NCBI GenBank assembly: GCA_016715625.1
Contig: JADJZU010000013.1
Coordinates: 1-64,000 of the forward strand
Source: Bacteroidota bacterium
Lineage (GTDB): Bacteria; Bacteroidota; Bacteroidia; Chitinophagales; LD1
Direction: 5' to 3'
DNA length: 64,000 nucleotides
The position numbers and the translations under genes were made by a program. The stretch's first letter is position 1. The number at the start of each line of letters is the position of its first letter. Below the pieces are notes generated by a model. That model ran no database searches. It was not told where the DNA came from and worked only from the letters and a program-made list of their open reading frames with translations. This document shows positions 50,816 through 60,116 of the stretch, one piece after another.

Positions 50816-52683
50816 GTAGTGGAATTTGTTTTGAACTCCAACATCCACCGGTGTAGTAGAAGCAAAGCCCATACACGGTTGTATAGGGTGTTGTCTCCCT
50901 TTATAAATCCGTCAATCAACTTGCGCACATATTCGTATCTGACCACGCCACATTTATTTACAGCTTCTTGGTTTAAGTATTTTTCAAGGAGATAGTACAA
51001 CTCTCCTCTCAACCATTTAGCGAGTGGTATGCTGAATCCCCACTTAGGTCTGTCGAAGTAATGTTTGGGAATATAGTCATACAATAATTCCTTTAACAGA
51101 TACTTGGATACCCCCTCTTTCTTTTTTAAATCGCTGTGCAGGTTGAGCGCAAACTCTACTACTCTGTAGTCGAGGAAAGGTGTTCTTGCTTCAAGCGAAA
51201 ACTGCATGGACGCAATGTCAACTTTGGTCAGCAAATCGTCCGGTAGATAATAGTTGATATCAAAAAGTGCCTGTTCTTCCTGTACGGAAAGTTTTCGTTT
51301 AAGGTTGCTATAATTTTCATTAAACTGCATGGCTTCCGACTCATCCTTATGGTCACACAAGAGCTCATTTATTTCTGCCTCACTAAATAAATATTGTTCC
51401 TGCGAGAAGATGTGACTTTTTATACGTTCTTCACGAGGATAGTTTATCACTTTTGCGGCTCTTCGGTATCGTTCGCCCAGTATCGATAAGGCGGATGCTA
51501 CCGGTTTTCTAAATGCTTTCAATTTTGATCCGCTCAACCGCTGCGCCCAATCATACATACCGTATCCCAAAAACAACTCATCGCCTCCATCACCACTCAA
51601 AGTCATAGTAACGTGTTGCCGCGCCATTTTTGACACCAACATGGTGGGTATGCCTGATGAATCTGCATACGGTTCATCGTAGGCAGTCATCATCCGTTCT
51701 ATCAAATCCAGGGCATCGTTCTCGGTAACAATAAATTCATGATGATGAGTGCCCAAATGTTTGGAAACATTTTTAGCGTATTCACTCTCATTGAATTTTG
51801 CCTCTTTGAACCCAATTGAAAATGTATTGACCGGTTGTGTTGAAATATTTTGCGCAAGAGCTGTTACCATACTGGAGTCAATCCCGCCACTTAAAAAAGT
51901 TCCAAAAGGAACATCGCTGATCATTCGATATTCCACGGAGCTGGTCAGCAAATTTTTCAGCTCTTGCTTAGCGGCATTGAAATCTTTAGTCGTGTTAGAT
52001 TCAATTTTTTCTTGTGGGTTCCAATATTTTTTAATGGTGATTTCACCGTTTAGAATTTTCGCATAACTACCTTGTGGCAGTTTGGTGACTTCATTATAAA
52101 TAGTGTAAGGCCCCGGTATATAGCCGGCATATAAGAAAGAATGAATCGAATCTTTATTAATGCTGAATTTTGATTCCTCCGGACTTAAATTTCTTAGTGA
52201 TTTTATTTCGGAGCTAAATGCGAATTTTTTGTTGCTCGCATAAACATATAGTGGTTTTACTCCGATCCTGTCGCGCAAGAGATATACGGATTTTTCGTGC
52301 TTGTCGTAAATAGCAATAGCAAACATGCCGTTGAAAAGATGAACACAACTGGGGCCTTTCAATACAAATGCTTCCAAAATAATCTCCGAATCGGAGGAGG
52401 TGTGCGGTACTATATCCAGTTGCCTGGCAATTTCTTTAAAGTTGTAAACCTCACCGTTAAATACCATTACATACCGGCCATTATGTGAGGTCATTGGCTG
52501 ATTGGCAGCCGCACTTAAATCAATAATGCTAAGTCGTCTGTGGCCTAGGCCAATTGATTTATCTTCATTCCAATAAAAGCCACTGGCATCGGGACCACGG
52601 TGACTGATTGCATCGGTCATCCTTTGTAAATCGATCTCAGAAAAATTTTGCTGAAGCGCGTAAACGCCTGTAATACCGCACAT
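50812..52683 (-). CDS. asnB: asparagine synthase-like amidotransferase
   Basis: The 623-residue protein has an N-terminal class II glutaminase domain with catalytic Cys2 (MCGITGVYAL), AISHRGPDASG and FNGEVYNFKE, and a C-terminal ATP-dependent synthase domain with the PP-loop SGGIDSS at 265-271 and SGDGGDELFLGYG. The family makes asparagine, but AsnB homologues in O-antigen loci (for example WbpS of P. aeruginosa) amidate sugar uronates. Its place between a WbpB-like dehydrogenase and a GT4 suggests that role here, by inference. It starts five bases after the WbpB-like gene stop. Confidence 0.9.
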   Translation of the reverse strand: MCGITGVYALQQNFSEIDLQRMTDAISHRGPDASGFYWNEDKSIGLGHRRLSIIDLSAAANQPMTSHNGRYVMVFNGEVYNFKEIARQLDIVPHTSSDSEIILEAFVLKGPSCVHLFNGMFAIAIYDKHEKSVYLLRDRIGVKPLYVYASNKKFAFSSEIKSLRNLSPEESKFSINKDSIHSFLYAGYIPGPYTIYNEVTKLPQGSYAKILNGEITIKKYWNPQEKIESNTTKDFNAAKQELKNLLTSSVEYRMISDVPFGTFLSGGIDSSMVTALAQNISTQPVNTFSIGFKEAKFNESEYAKNVSKHLGTHHHEFIVTENDALDLIERMMTAYDEPYADSSGIPTMLVSKMARQHVTMTLSGDGGDELFLGYGMYDWAQRLSGSKLKAFRKPVASALSILGERYRRAAKVINYPREERIKSHIFSQEQYLFSEAEINELLCDHKDESEAMQFNENYSNLKRKLSVQEEQALFDINYYLPDDLLTKVDIASMQFSLEARTPFLDYRVVEFALNLHSDLKKKEGVSKYLLKELLYDYIPKHYFDRPKWGFSIPLAKWLRGELYYLLEKYLNQEAVNKCGVVRYEYVRKLIDGFIKGDNTLYNRVWALLLLHRWMLEFKTNSTT

Positions 52684-52688
52684 AGATT

Positions 52689-53615
52689 TTAAGGCAGGCG
52701 ATTTTGGATTGATTTCAGAAGAGGGTGATAGTCAGCTTTGATGCCAGTTGGTTCAGTATGTCTTATCTGATGTGTTATCTCAATACTCGGTATCACAGTT
52801 TCAATACCGAAGCCATTTCCGGTAAGAATCTCCTGGTAGCTCTTGGTGTGTAATTCTTCAAAGCCCGAGTTGAACTCCACATAATCACCGGATACATTCA
52901 TGCTTCTGAGTGGCACCTGGCTGTTCGGAACAATAGTTGAGTTTGTACTCAGTAACCATTTAATGCGAGCGTTTTCCAGTTCTAAAAATCCGGCCGCAAC
53001 ATTTGCTTGATGTACATGGACAATACTTTGTTTAACACCACCAAACAAATAAGTTAGTAAATCGAAGAGGTGTATCCCGATGTTGGTGGCTATGCCACCG
53101 CTTTTGCTTATATCACCTTTCCAACTTGTATGATACCATTTGCCTCTAGGGGTAATGTAAGTGAGCTCCACATCATGAATCTTTGAATTCATTTCGCTTA
53201 CAACTCGTTTCTTCAATTCAATAATGTTTGGATGCAGTCGTAGTTGTAAAATGGTGTTTATTGAAAGCCCGCTATTCTTCTCTAATTCAAGCAAATCGTA
53301 TGCTTCAGCAGGATTTAACACAAGTGGCTTTTCACAGATTACGTTTAGGTTATGCTTTAAGCCCTGGGATACATGCCTATAATGCAAATGATTTGGAGAG
53401 CATACCGTCAGGAAATCCATCTTATTTTCAGTAAGGAACGTTTCAAACAATGATTGGTCAGTAAAGAAATCAGTATTCGGAAAGTATCGATCTACCACAC
53501 CCACGGCATCACTCGTATCATATGCAGCCACCAGATTGTTTCCGGTGTCTTTTATTGCTTTCAGATGTCTTGGGGCTACGTATCCCGCTAAGCCAATTAA
53601 ACCAAAGTTCTTCAT
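52689..53615 (-). CDS. Gfo/Idh/MocA oxidoreductase (WbpB/WlbA-like UDP-sugar 3-dehydrogenase)
   Basis: The 308-residue NAD-dependent enzyme starts FGLIGLAGYVAPRHLKAIKD. AYDTSDAVGVVDRYFP, VCSPNHLHYRHVSQGL and CEKPLVLNPAEA follow. TYITPRGKWYHTSWKGD and GIATNIGIHLFDLLTYLFGG contain the catalytic Lys-His region. The whole pattern is that of WbpB/WlbA, which oxidises C3 of UDP-GlcNAc-uronate in the path to 2,3-diamino uronic acids. The matching transaminase (WbpE), acetyltransferase (WbpD) and epimerase (WbpI) are not in view. It lies 81 bases after the WbpG-like gene. Confidence 0.87.
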   Translation of the reverse strand: MKNFGLIGLAGYVAPRHLKAIKDTGNNLVAAYDTSDAVGVVDRYFPNTDFFTDQSLFETFLTENKMDFLTVCSPNHLHYRHVSQGLKHNLNVICEKPLVLNPAEAYDLLELEKNSGLSINTILQLRLHPNIIELKKRVVSEMNSKIHDVELTYITPRGKWYHTSWKGDISKSGGIATNIGIHLFDLLTYLFGGVKQSIVHVHQANVAAGFLELENARIKWLLSTNSTIVPNSQVPLRSMNVSGDYVEFNSGFEELHTKSYQEILTGNGFGIETVIPSIEITHQIRHTEPTGIKADYHPLLKSIQNRLP

Positions 53616-53696
53616 CGTGTATTTTTGTAACCGTGCCTTGGCTACTAATTTGTTCTATTCATTGAGATTGTTCAATAATTCAATCGATAAAATGGA

Positions 53697-54836
53697 TTAT
53701 TGAGCTTCCGCTTGATATTTAACGCTGCCCGTCAGCTTTCTGTAAATGTCATACAGCCTGTTCAGCGCTTTTTCACTGTTTGGATAATCGCGATAGAGTT
53801 TAGGTGGATCAGCCATAATCTGTTTAAAAGTGGCTTCGCTTATCCCTAGTTTTTTGCAAACATAATCTTGCTCCTCTTTTGCTTTTACCGGGTCGTATGG
53901 TTTTTTGTCAAACTCCTTTAACGCTTCTTCTCGGCTAACTTCACCAGCACAAATCTGTGTAGAAAGAGTGGCGCGTCTGTAATCTATGTTAAACTTTTCG
54001 GGTAAAATATAGGATTGAACAAAGCCGGTATACTTAGACTCGTAATGTTTTCCACCATAATACTTCCAGCCTAACTCTGTTTCTAAAATTCTCATAGCGT
54101 CAGCTTTATTGTAAGGCACATAATTGAGCATATAAATGATTCGAATACCTTTCACCACTTTGTAATAAGCTTCTTCTTTCCAGCCAAATCGAGGAAATTT
54201 CTTCAGCTTTTTGGTTCCAAAGTTATCCTGGATGTAATCGAGGTAAGTCATGTCTTTGGCATTGTAATGCCAGGTTTTAGGAAGTATTCCCTCGGTAGCA
54301 AAATTCCCACCGCTGATTATGTATTTAATCCCATGCTGAGCGGCTATTTGATGGAGTGCTGCAGGAATGGCTATGTCGATAGGTGTTTCAATCTCCGGTA
54401 CCGAAGCTTTTAGAAAAGCCAGTTGCAAATCTTTAAACTCCTCCCAATCCAGCACATAACTTTCGTAGTCAAACCCGAGTATCTGTGCAATGTTTTTTAT
54501 GTTCTTAACAGATATTTCAGAGTTCCATCCATTGTCCATATGCACCAACAGAGGCTTTAGCCCCCGTTGCTTGGCTATATACGCTACATAACAGCTGTCA
54601 ATACCACCGCTTATCCCAATCACACAATCGTATTCTTTCCCTTTGCCGGAGGCCTTAATATTCTCTATTATATCGATTAGTTGCCTATCGCTCTCTTCGC
54701 CTTTGTAAACTCGGTTGGCAATTCGAGTGTAGTATCCATTGCAGTGATAACAATTCCCTTTTTCATCAAATACAATATCAACATCTGATGTATCCATGAC
54801 ACATCGGTTACATATTCTATACTCTTTTTCGTTCAT
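53697..54836 (-). CDS. N-acetyl sugar amidotransferase (WbpG/PseA-like)
   Basis: The 379-residue enzyme has an N-terminal zinc ribbon with Cys9, Cys12, Cys29 and Cys32 (YRICNRCVMDTSD, GNCYHCNG) and an ATP-pyrophosphatase core with VIGISGGIDSCYVAYIAKQ and SGGNFATEGILPKTW. WbpG-type enzymes turn an N-acetyl group into an acetamidino group, using ammonia from a HisH/HisF pair; both partners are encoded just upstream. The ATG at 54836 gives the zinc ribbon; a longer reading frame is rejected. It starts 13 bases after the HisF gene stop. Confidence 0.9.
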   Translation of the reverse strand: MNEKEYRICNRCVMDTSDVDIVFDEKGNCYHCNGYYTRIANRVYKGEESDRQLIDIIENIKASGKGKEYDCVIGISGGIDSCYVAYIAKQRGLKPLLVHMDNGWNSEISVKNIKNIAQILGFDYESYVLDWEEFKDLQLAFLKASVPEIETPIDIAIPAALHQIAAQHGIKYIISGGNFATEGILPKTWHYNAKDMTYLDYIQDNFGTKKLKKFPRFGWKEEAYYKVVKGIRIIYMLNYVPYNKADAMRILETELGWKYYGGKHYESKYTGFVQSYILPEKFNIDYRRATLSTQICAGEVSREEALKEFDKKPYDPVKAKEEQDYVCKKLGISEATFKQIMADPPKLYRDYPNSEKALNRLYDIYRKLTGSVKYQAEAQ

Positions 54837-54849
54837 GCAGGACGTAATT

Positions 54850-55605
54850 TTAAATGCGCTCAATTTCTGTTTTTTCGGGATAGCTGATGAGCACACCGTT
54901 TCTAGAACCTTTATATACAAATATACTTCCCGCAGCCAATCCATTGGCATAAGCAGAGCGGTAGGCCTCTCTCAGGTGCTGCATATTTCCGGCACCGCCT
55001 AAAGCTACCACAGGTATCTTTACTGATTCGGAGATAGAGCGTATCAAGTCGATGTCATATCCGGTCATGGCACCATCCTTTTCTATGGACTGCACAATCA
55101 GTTCTCCGGCTCCTTTTTCCTCCATAATTTTAGCGAAATCTATGGGGTTGTATCCGGTCGGTTTACTGCCGGCCAATGTCCAAGTCTGTGTTTTACCCAG
55201 GAATTTTTTCTTAACATCCATACACACTACAATAGTGGAGGAGCCAAATGTATCAGCAGCTTCTTGAATGAAATCCGGATTTTCGGCTGCATACGTATTA
55301 ATGACAACTTTTTCTGCTCCTGCTCCTATAATATCACGAATTTGTTCAATCTTTCTAATGCCTCCACCCACAGCAAACGGCATATTTGCCTCTTCGCCCA
55401 CTTCTCTTACAAAATCAAGCGAAATGAGCCGCTTTTCAGCGGAGGCGGTAATATCCAGAAAAACCAATTCATCTGCTTTGGAGTCATTGAAAATTCTAAC
55501 TGCATTAATGGGGTCGCCTATGTATTTATAGTCTTTGAATTCTTTGGACTTGTACAGGGCACCACCTTTTAAAAGCAAAACGGGAATGATTCGTGGTCTG
55601 AACAT
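54850..55605 (-). CDS. hisF: HisF-like ammonia-using subunit of the amidotransferase system
   Basis: The 251-residue beta/alpha barrel resembles imidazole-glycerol-phosphate synthase HisF. RIIPVLLLKGGALYKS at the start replaces the histidine-pathway RIIxCLDVKDG, so the catalytic Asp11 is Leu11 here. Asp130 is kept in VVCMDVKK. VGGGIRKIEQI, IVQSIEKDGAMTGYDI and LGGAGNMQHLREA are family loops. The loss of Asp11 and the WbpG neighbour argue for a HisF2-type partner that channels ammonia rather than a histidine enzyme. The start overlaps the HisH stop by one base (TAATG). Confidence 0.88.
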   Translation of the reverse strand: MFRPRIIPVLLLKGGALYKSKEFKDYKYIGDPINAVRIFNDSKADELVFLDITASAEKRLISLDFVREVGEEANMPFAVGGGIRKIEQIRDIIGAGAEKVVINTYAAENPDFIQEAADTFGSSTIVVCMDVKKKFLGKTQTWTLAGSKPTGYNPIDFAKIMEEKGAGELIVQSIEKDGAMTGYDIDLIRSISESVKIPVVALGGAGNMQHLREAYRSAYANGLAAGSIFVYKGSRNGVLISYPEKTEIERI

Positions 55606-56225
55606 TATAAATCGATGTAATTTTTTAAAAGTTGCGCACCCACATCGTGGCTTTTCTCCGGGTGATACTGAACCCCGAAGATATTTTCTTTCTCAACGGC
55701 AGAAACAAAATTATAGTCATAGTCAGTTACATTCAATACGTCATTTTTATTGTATGATTTGAAATGAAAGGAATGCACAAAGTAAAACTCTGAAAGGTTA
55801 GGGATGTTCTTCATTAACGCACTATCTTTTACAATAGAAATTTGGTTCCAACCCATATGCGGAATCTTGTTTTTTAATGTATCCTGAACGCTAAAGCGGA
55901 CGACTTCAGCATCAAACCATCCCATCCCCCCCACATTCCCTTCTTCACTTTTTTTTGCCATTAACTGCATGCCTAAGCAGATACCCAAAATTGGTTTCTT
56001 TTTTACAAGCACACTTTCTTGGATGGTTTCCATGAGGTGTGAGGAAACAAGATTTTCCATCGCTTTCTGAAAATGACCGACTCCGGGTAGAATAATTTTA
56101 TCGGCACCAGCAATTTCAGATGGAGAGGAGGATACAATAGCATTTGCATGAAGGCGGTACAGCTTTTTTCTCACTGAAAACAAATTGCCCATCCCATAAT
56201 CTACTATCACAATTTTACAGCTCAT
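55605..56225 (-). CDS. hisH: HisH-like glutamine amidotransferase
   Basis: The 206-residue class I glutaminase has Cys83 in GICLGMQLM, with His188 and Glu190 in FGVQYHPEKSH, the full triad. KIILPGVGHFQKAMENL and IPHMGWNQI are typical. It releases ammonia from glutamine for the HisF barrel. Here it pairs with the HisF homologue that follows and, by context, feeds the WbpG-like enzyme. The upstream GT4 gene stops three bases before its ATG. Confidence 0.9.
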   Translation of the reverse strand: MSCKIVIVDYGMGNLFSVRKKLYRLHANAIVSSSPSEIAGADKIILPGVGHFQKAMENLVSSHLMETIQESVLVKKKPILGICLGMQLMAKKSEEGNVGGMGWFDAEVVRFSVQDTLKNKIPHMGWNQISIVKDSALMKNIPNLSEFYFVHSFHFKSYNKNDVLNVTDYDYNFVSAVEKENIFGVQYHPEKSHDVGAQLLKNYIDL

Positions 56226-56228
56226 ACT

Positions 56229-57557
56229 TTATAGAATGTCTTTTATCACCTTTGCTAAATGTTGTACTTGAATTTTTCTTGAATAGTTTTCTACGTTTTT
56301 GGAATCACACCGTATCGTTCCCGTTTCTCTGAGTTCCGCATACAGCTCGCCCAATAGTGAAGTGAGTTGAGGTCCATCTTTTACCACTACTCCTGAGTTT
56401 GTCTCATGGATTAACTCCGTTTGCAATTGCGGTGCATCAAGAGAAGCGTCTTCTAGGTTGTAATACTTCTTTTTTAAATCATTAGCTACCGGATCGTTTT
56501 CAAAGCAAAGGATAATTTTTCTGCGGATGCCTATGTAGTCGTATATTTTGGTGCCCATATAGGAGTAATAATTAAAAAGCAACATGACGTTGTTTTTGGC
56601 AAGCTCCTTTTGCAAATCGGTATTCTCCATTTTAGGATGAATAGAAATACAATGTGCTATGGAGGCATATTCTTTGATTAACAAAGCTTGTAGTTCTTCC
56701 TGCAGGTTAATCCCGTAAAAATTTACCATCAGCTTTGCATCGGAATTGGCCTGTATAAATTCCGATATGGATTTCAGAATTACTTCGATGGGATGCCATT
56801 TCAAAATAGTACCAACAAAAGCAATCTGTAAAATTGTTTTGGATGGTGTTACTTGTGATGCTGCAGCAATAGCATCCGGATAAAATCCATTTGAAATAAT
56901 GTAGAAAGGCTTGTTTTGAACAAGCGCAGCAATCTTTTTCTCAAAAAAAGTAGATACGGTTGTTACCGCTTTAACTGTCTTTAGAATGCGGCTTTCTAAA
57001 AAGGAGTTCCATGCCTTTAAAATTGGATTTTGCTGTACCTTGCTGTCTTGCGACCAAGGGTCTCTGTAGTCAGCAATCCAAGGGGTATCAAATTCTTTAC
57101 TCAAAGCAGCAGCATATCGAAATAAAACGTAGGGGTCGCCAGTGGCTATAATGCAATCAACTTGGTGTTCTTGCATATATTTTTTTGCCTCACTGTAGAG
57201 AGCTGATTTTGGACCTACGAAAAATAGATACTGTGCAAATTCGTAGTAGGCAGAAATTACTTTCCTTATAAATTGAAAACGTTCTGAACCATACTTCAAC
57301 AGGAGCACATTGGATAAGTTGGGCCGGTAGGGCGTTCGCAAGGTGGTGCCGGTTTCGCTAACTTCTGAAACTGTAGAGTCAGAGTAACCCGGGGCTACAT
57401 AGTCAAGCCCGTTCTTATATGAATTGTTCCACTGTCTGGTTACAATAACTGGATAAATGTCAAACTCATGGAAGTATTTTAACCAGCTGTAGGGTCGAAG
57501 ACCACCTACCGATACGTATGGCGGAAAGTCGTAAGCCAAAATCAATACTTTAACCAC
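56229..57557 (-). CDS. glycosyltransferase family 4
   Basis: The 442-residue GT-B enzyme begins VKVLILAYDFPPYVSVGGLR, a GT4 Rossmann start. DTPWIADYRDPWSQDSK lies in the first domain and LQIAFVGTILKWHPIEVILK in the second. The last third has KIYDYIGIRRKIILCFENDP in the donor site. It opens the minus-strand operon that ends at 49583. The donor sugar is unknown. The 187 bases upstream, to the divergent GT4 gene, are A+T-rich with two small inverted repeats (57625-57637 and 57644-57657). Confidence 0.88.
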   Translation of the reverse strand: MVKVLILAYDFPPYVSVGGLRPYSWLKYFHEFDIYPVIVTRQWNNSYKNGLDYVAPGYSDSTVSEVSETGTTLRTPYRPNLSNVLLLKYGSERFQFIRKVISAYYEFAQYLFFVGPKSALYSEAKKYMQEHQVDCIIATGDPYVLFRYAAALSKEFDTPWIADYRDPWSQDSKVQQNPILKAWNSFLESRILKTVKAVTTVSTFFEKKIAALVQNKPFYIISNGFYPDAIAAASQVTPSKTILQIAFVGTILKWHPIEVILKSISEFIQANSDAKLMVNFYGINLQEELQALLIKEYASIAHCISIHPKMENTDLQKELAKNNVMLLFNYYSYMGTKIYDYIGIRRKIILCFENDPVANDLKKKYYNLEDASLDAPQLQTELIHETNSGVVVKDGPQLTSLLGELYAELRETGTIRCDSKNVENYSRKIQVQHLAKVIKDIL

Positions 57558-57744
57558 AAGGAATAATTAACGAAACTATAAACTTCAGATGTGAATGAAT
57601 CAGTCACAAATTAATTGATTTTATCCAATACCATTGGCGAAATCGATTGAATAATCGGGTTTTGATAAAGTTACTTTACTTGTAAAAAAACATTTATTTG
57701 CCCACTTTACGCTTCAGCTTAAGTTAGATTTACAATTGTTACCT

Positions 57745-58992
57745 ATGAATGCCTCCTTAATTCTTTTTACATCAGAATTCCCGTATGGAAAGGGAGAAGC
57801 ATATCTGGAAAGTGAGATAAAATATCTGGCTGCAGCTTTCTCTAAGATTGTAATTGTGTCAAATGCCGAGCAACGTTCAGATGGTAGAAGTTTACCAGGT
57901 AATGTGGAGGTTTTAACTCGCCCTTATGGTTTAAGCCCCCTCCAAAAATTAATGTCGCTTGGAATGGTTTTCAAGCGTGATTTTTGGAGGGAGCTCCATT
58001 TTGTAAGAAATCAATACAAGTTACCTATAAATACTACAGTTTTTAATACCATTTTGCAATCTATCTTTAAATCCTATCAATTAGAGCGCTTTCTAAATGA
58101 TAATCTCAATCCTGTTTTAGATACTTTAAATACGATTTGTTACAGCTATTGGGCGGATGACAACGCAGTTTCTTTGGCATTGATGAATAGCCGGGGCTAC
58201 AGCTTTAAATCTATCTGCCGATCACACCGGTGGGATGTCTATTTCGAAAAGAATGGTTCAGGTTATCTGCCATTTAGAAAAGCACTTGCGGATAATTTAT
58301 CGGCTATCTACTTTATGGCTCAAAACGGCCTCGATTATTTCAAACTAAAAACGGGCCTGACTTCGGATAAAATGCAATTAGCCCGGCTTGGAACTTACCC
58401 ACTGGTAGGATGCGAACTTAGGGACAAGAATTTTGACTTTCATTTGTTATCATGTTCATTTGTTATTGACAGAAAGCGAGTTCATAAAATAGCGGAAGCG
58501 CTCCAGTTGATGCATACTGGTATACGTGTAAAGTGGACACACATTGGTAGTGGACCCGGCATAGATGACTTGCGACAACTTTGTCAAGACATTTGTAGCG
58601 TTAGTCCAAATATTCAGATAGAACTTGCCGGAACGATGCCCAACGCAGCGGTTCAGGATTTTTATAGAAATAAGTATGTGGACTTATTTGTAAATGTTTC
58701 AGAATCTGAGGGGGTTCCGGTGTCTATTATGGAGGCTATGTCGGCCGGAGTTCCATGTCTTGCAACCGATGTAGATGGTGTTTCGGAGATAGTGCGCGAT
58801 GGAACAAATGGTTTTTTACTTCCCTTGTCAGATGATTCAACAGTGATAACTAGTGCCCTGATAAAATTTCATGAATTGACCCCAAATGAAAAAGTCACTT
58901 TGCGCAAGGGTGCTTTTAAAACATGGGAGCAAGATTACAATGCCGATAAAAATTATGAGGCATTTGTTCGTTCAATAACCACCATTGCTTAA
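57745..58992 (+). CDS. glycosyltransferase family 4
   Basis: The 415-residue GT-B protein starts MNASLILFTSEFPYGKGEAY and ends in a donor-binding region with SESEGVPVSIMEAMSAGVPC and LATDVDGVSEIVRDGTNGFL, including the conserved E-x7-E. ICRSHRWDVYFEKNGSGYL is in the acceptor domain. The ATG at 57745 is chosen over a TTG nine bases earlier. It is a lone plus-strand gene between two minus-strand operons; its stop overlaps that of the convergent GT4 gene by four bases. Confidence 0.9.
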   Translation: MNASLILFTSEFPYGKGEAYLESEIKYLAAAFSKIVIVSNAEQRSDGRSLPGNVEVLTRPYGLSPLQKLMSLGMVFKRDFWRELHFVRNQYKLPINTTVFNTILQSIFKSYQLERFLNDNLNPVLDTLNTICYSYWADDNAVSLALMNSRGYSFKSICRSHRWDVYFEKNGSGYLPFRKALADNLSAIYFMAQNGLDYFKLKTGLTSDKMQLARLGTYPLVGCELRDKNFDFHLLSCSFVIDRKRVHKIAEALQLMHTGIRVKWTHIGSGPGIDDLRQLCQDICSVSPNIQIELAGTMPNAAVQDFYRNKYVDLFVNVSESEGVPVSIMEAMSAGVPCLATDVDGVSEIVRDGTNGFLLPLSDDSTVITSALIKFHELTPNEKVTLRKGAFKTWEQDYNADKNYEAFVRSITTIA

Positions 58993-60116
58993 TTATTGGT
59001 CCGGTAAATCGCGTCTAATTTTTTGATGTAATCATCGATGTTGAATTTTTGCGCAAACTGATTTGCGTATATAGACATAGATTCCAGTAACTTTTTGTTG
59101 TTCCATATCTTCATAATCTTTGCTGCAAATTCGTTGGCATCCTGATTATAAATCATGAATCCGTTTTTGCTAGCCTCAATCAAGTCTCTGTTTCCCTTTC
59201 CATCCAGTGTAACTACTGGCAAGCCTGCAGCCATTGCCTCAATTAAGGTCAATCCGAGTGCCTCTGATTTTGCACTATGTACGTAAATGTCCGCCTCCCA
59301 TAAATAACTTTCAACATTTTCTACACTTCCATGGAAATGCATTTTATCTGCCAGCGCTAGTGATTCACAGTAAGATTGCACGCTACGCTTGTTTTTACCA
59401 TCGCCAAGAAAATGCATTTCAAAATGTACACAATTCTTATTTAACACCTCGGCCACATCAATCAAGAAACGTTGGTTTTTATTATCGTCAAAAGTACCCG
59501 TGTTAATCAGCCTTAATTTGTGCGAAGGGCTGATCGATTTCTGAGTTTTGTTTTTAAAGCGATCGTATTGAATTGCATTAGGGAGGTAAACTGCGTTGAA
59601 TCCTTTTGCATTTTTTGAAAAGTAATGAAGCGTGTTTTTAGAGATGGCTAGGAATGTTGTTCCTGAATTTTTATGGTATCGATTCAGTAAATATGTTTTC
59701 TCATAAAAATTGGTTAGTGAAGTCTTGTACATTAATGTTTTGAGATCAAAACTTTTAAACTGAACCATATTGTCATGGCAGTGTGAAAACCATTTGGCAT
59801 TTGGGTAGTCACAACTTCTGCTTACAATTTCAGCTTCGAACAGGTGGGAATGAATAACGTCCGGTTTGAATTGCTCCAGAAAAACCTGGAGGTCTTGAAT
59901 GTTATAAGTATTATTCTTCAAAACGGATAGTGAAACCGATGCAGGAATAGTAACGATGAGGTGTTTGATATCGTCAATTGAATATTCAATTTCATTTCTG
60001 AAGATGAGTAATCTTACATCGTAATCTTTTTGCTTAGCTAACGCTCGCACGATATCAATCACTAATCGCTCGGCACCACCTCGTCTTAGGGTTGGAATAA
60101 TGTGTAAGACTTTCAC
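58989..60116 (-). CDS. glycosyltransferase family 4
   Basis: The 375-residue GT-B enzyme opens with MKVLHIIPTLRRGGAERLVI, the common N-terminus of GT4 enzymes, and has PDVIHSHLFEAEIVSR in the first domain. The C-terminal domain shows LINTGTFDDNKNQRFLIDVA and SEALGLTLIEAMAAGLPVVT with the E-x7-E motif. The start overlaps the upstream glycosyltransferase gene by four bases. It is the last gene of the minus-strand operon starting at 63987. Confidence 0.9.
   Translation of the reverse strand: MKVLHIIPTLRRGGAERLVIDIVRALAKQKDYDVRLLIFRNEIEYSIDDIKHLIVTIPASVSLSVLKNNTYNIQDLQVFLEQFKPDVIHSHLFEAEIVSRSCDYPNAKWFSHCHDNMVQFKSFDLKTLMYKTSLTNFYEKTYLLNRYHKNSGTTFLAISKNTLHYFSKNAKGFNAVYLPNAIQYDRFKNKTQKSISPSHKLRLINTGTFDDNKNQRFLIDVAEVLNKNCVHFEMHFLGDGKNKRSVQSYCESLALADKMHFHGSVENVESYLWEADIYVHSAKSEALGLTLIEAMAAGLPVVTLDGKGNRDLIEASKNGFMIYNQDANEFAAKIMKIWNNKKLLESMSIYANQFAQKFNIDDYIKKLDAIYRTNN

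Noticed and set aside
57558..57744. Promoters in the divergent gap between two GT4 genes
   Set aside because: No TTTG-N19-TAnnTTTG match of acceptable quality was found on either strand, only A+T-rich sequence and two short inverted repeats.
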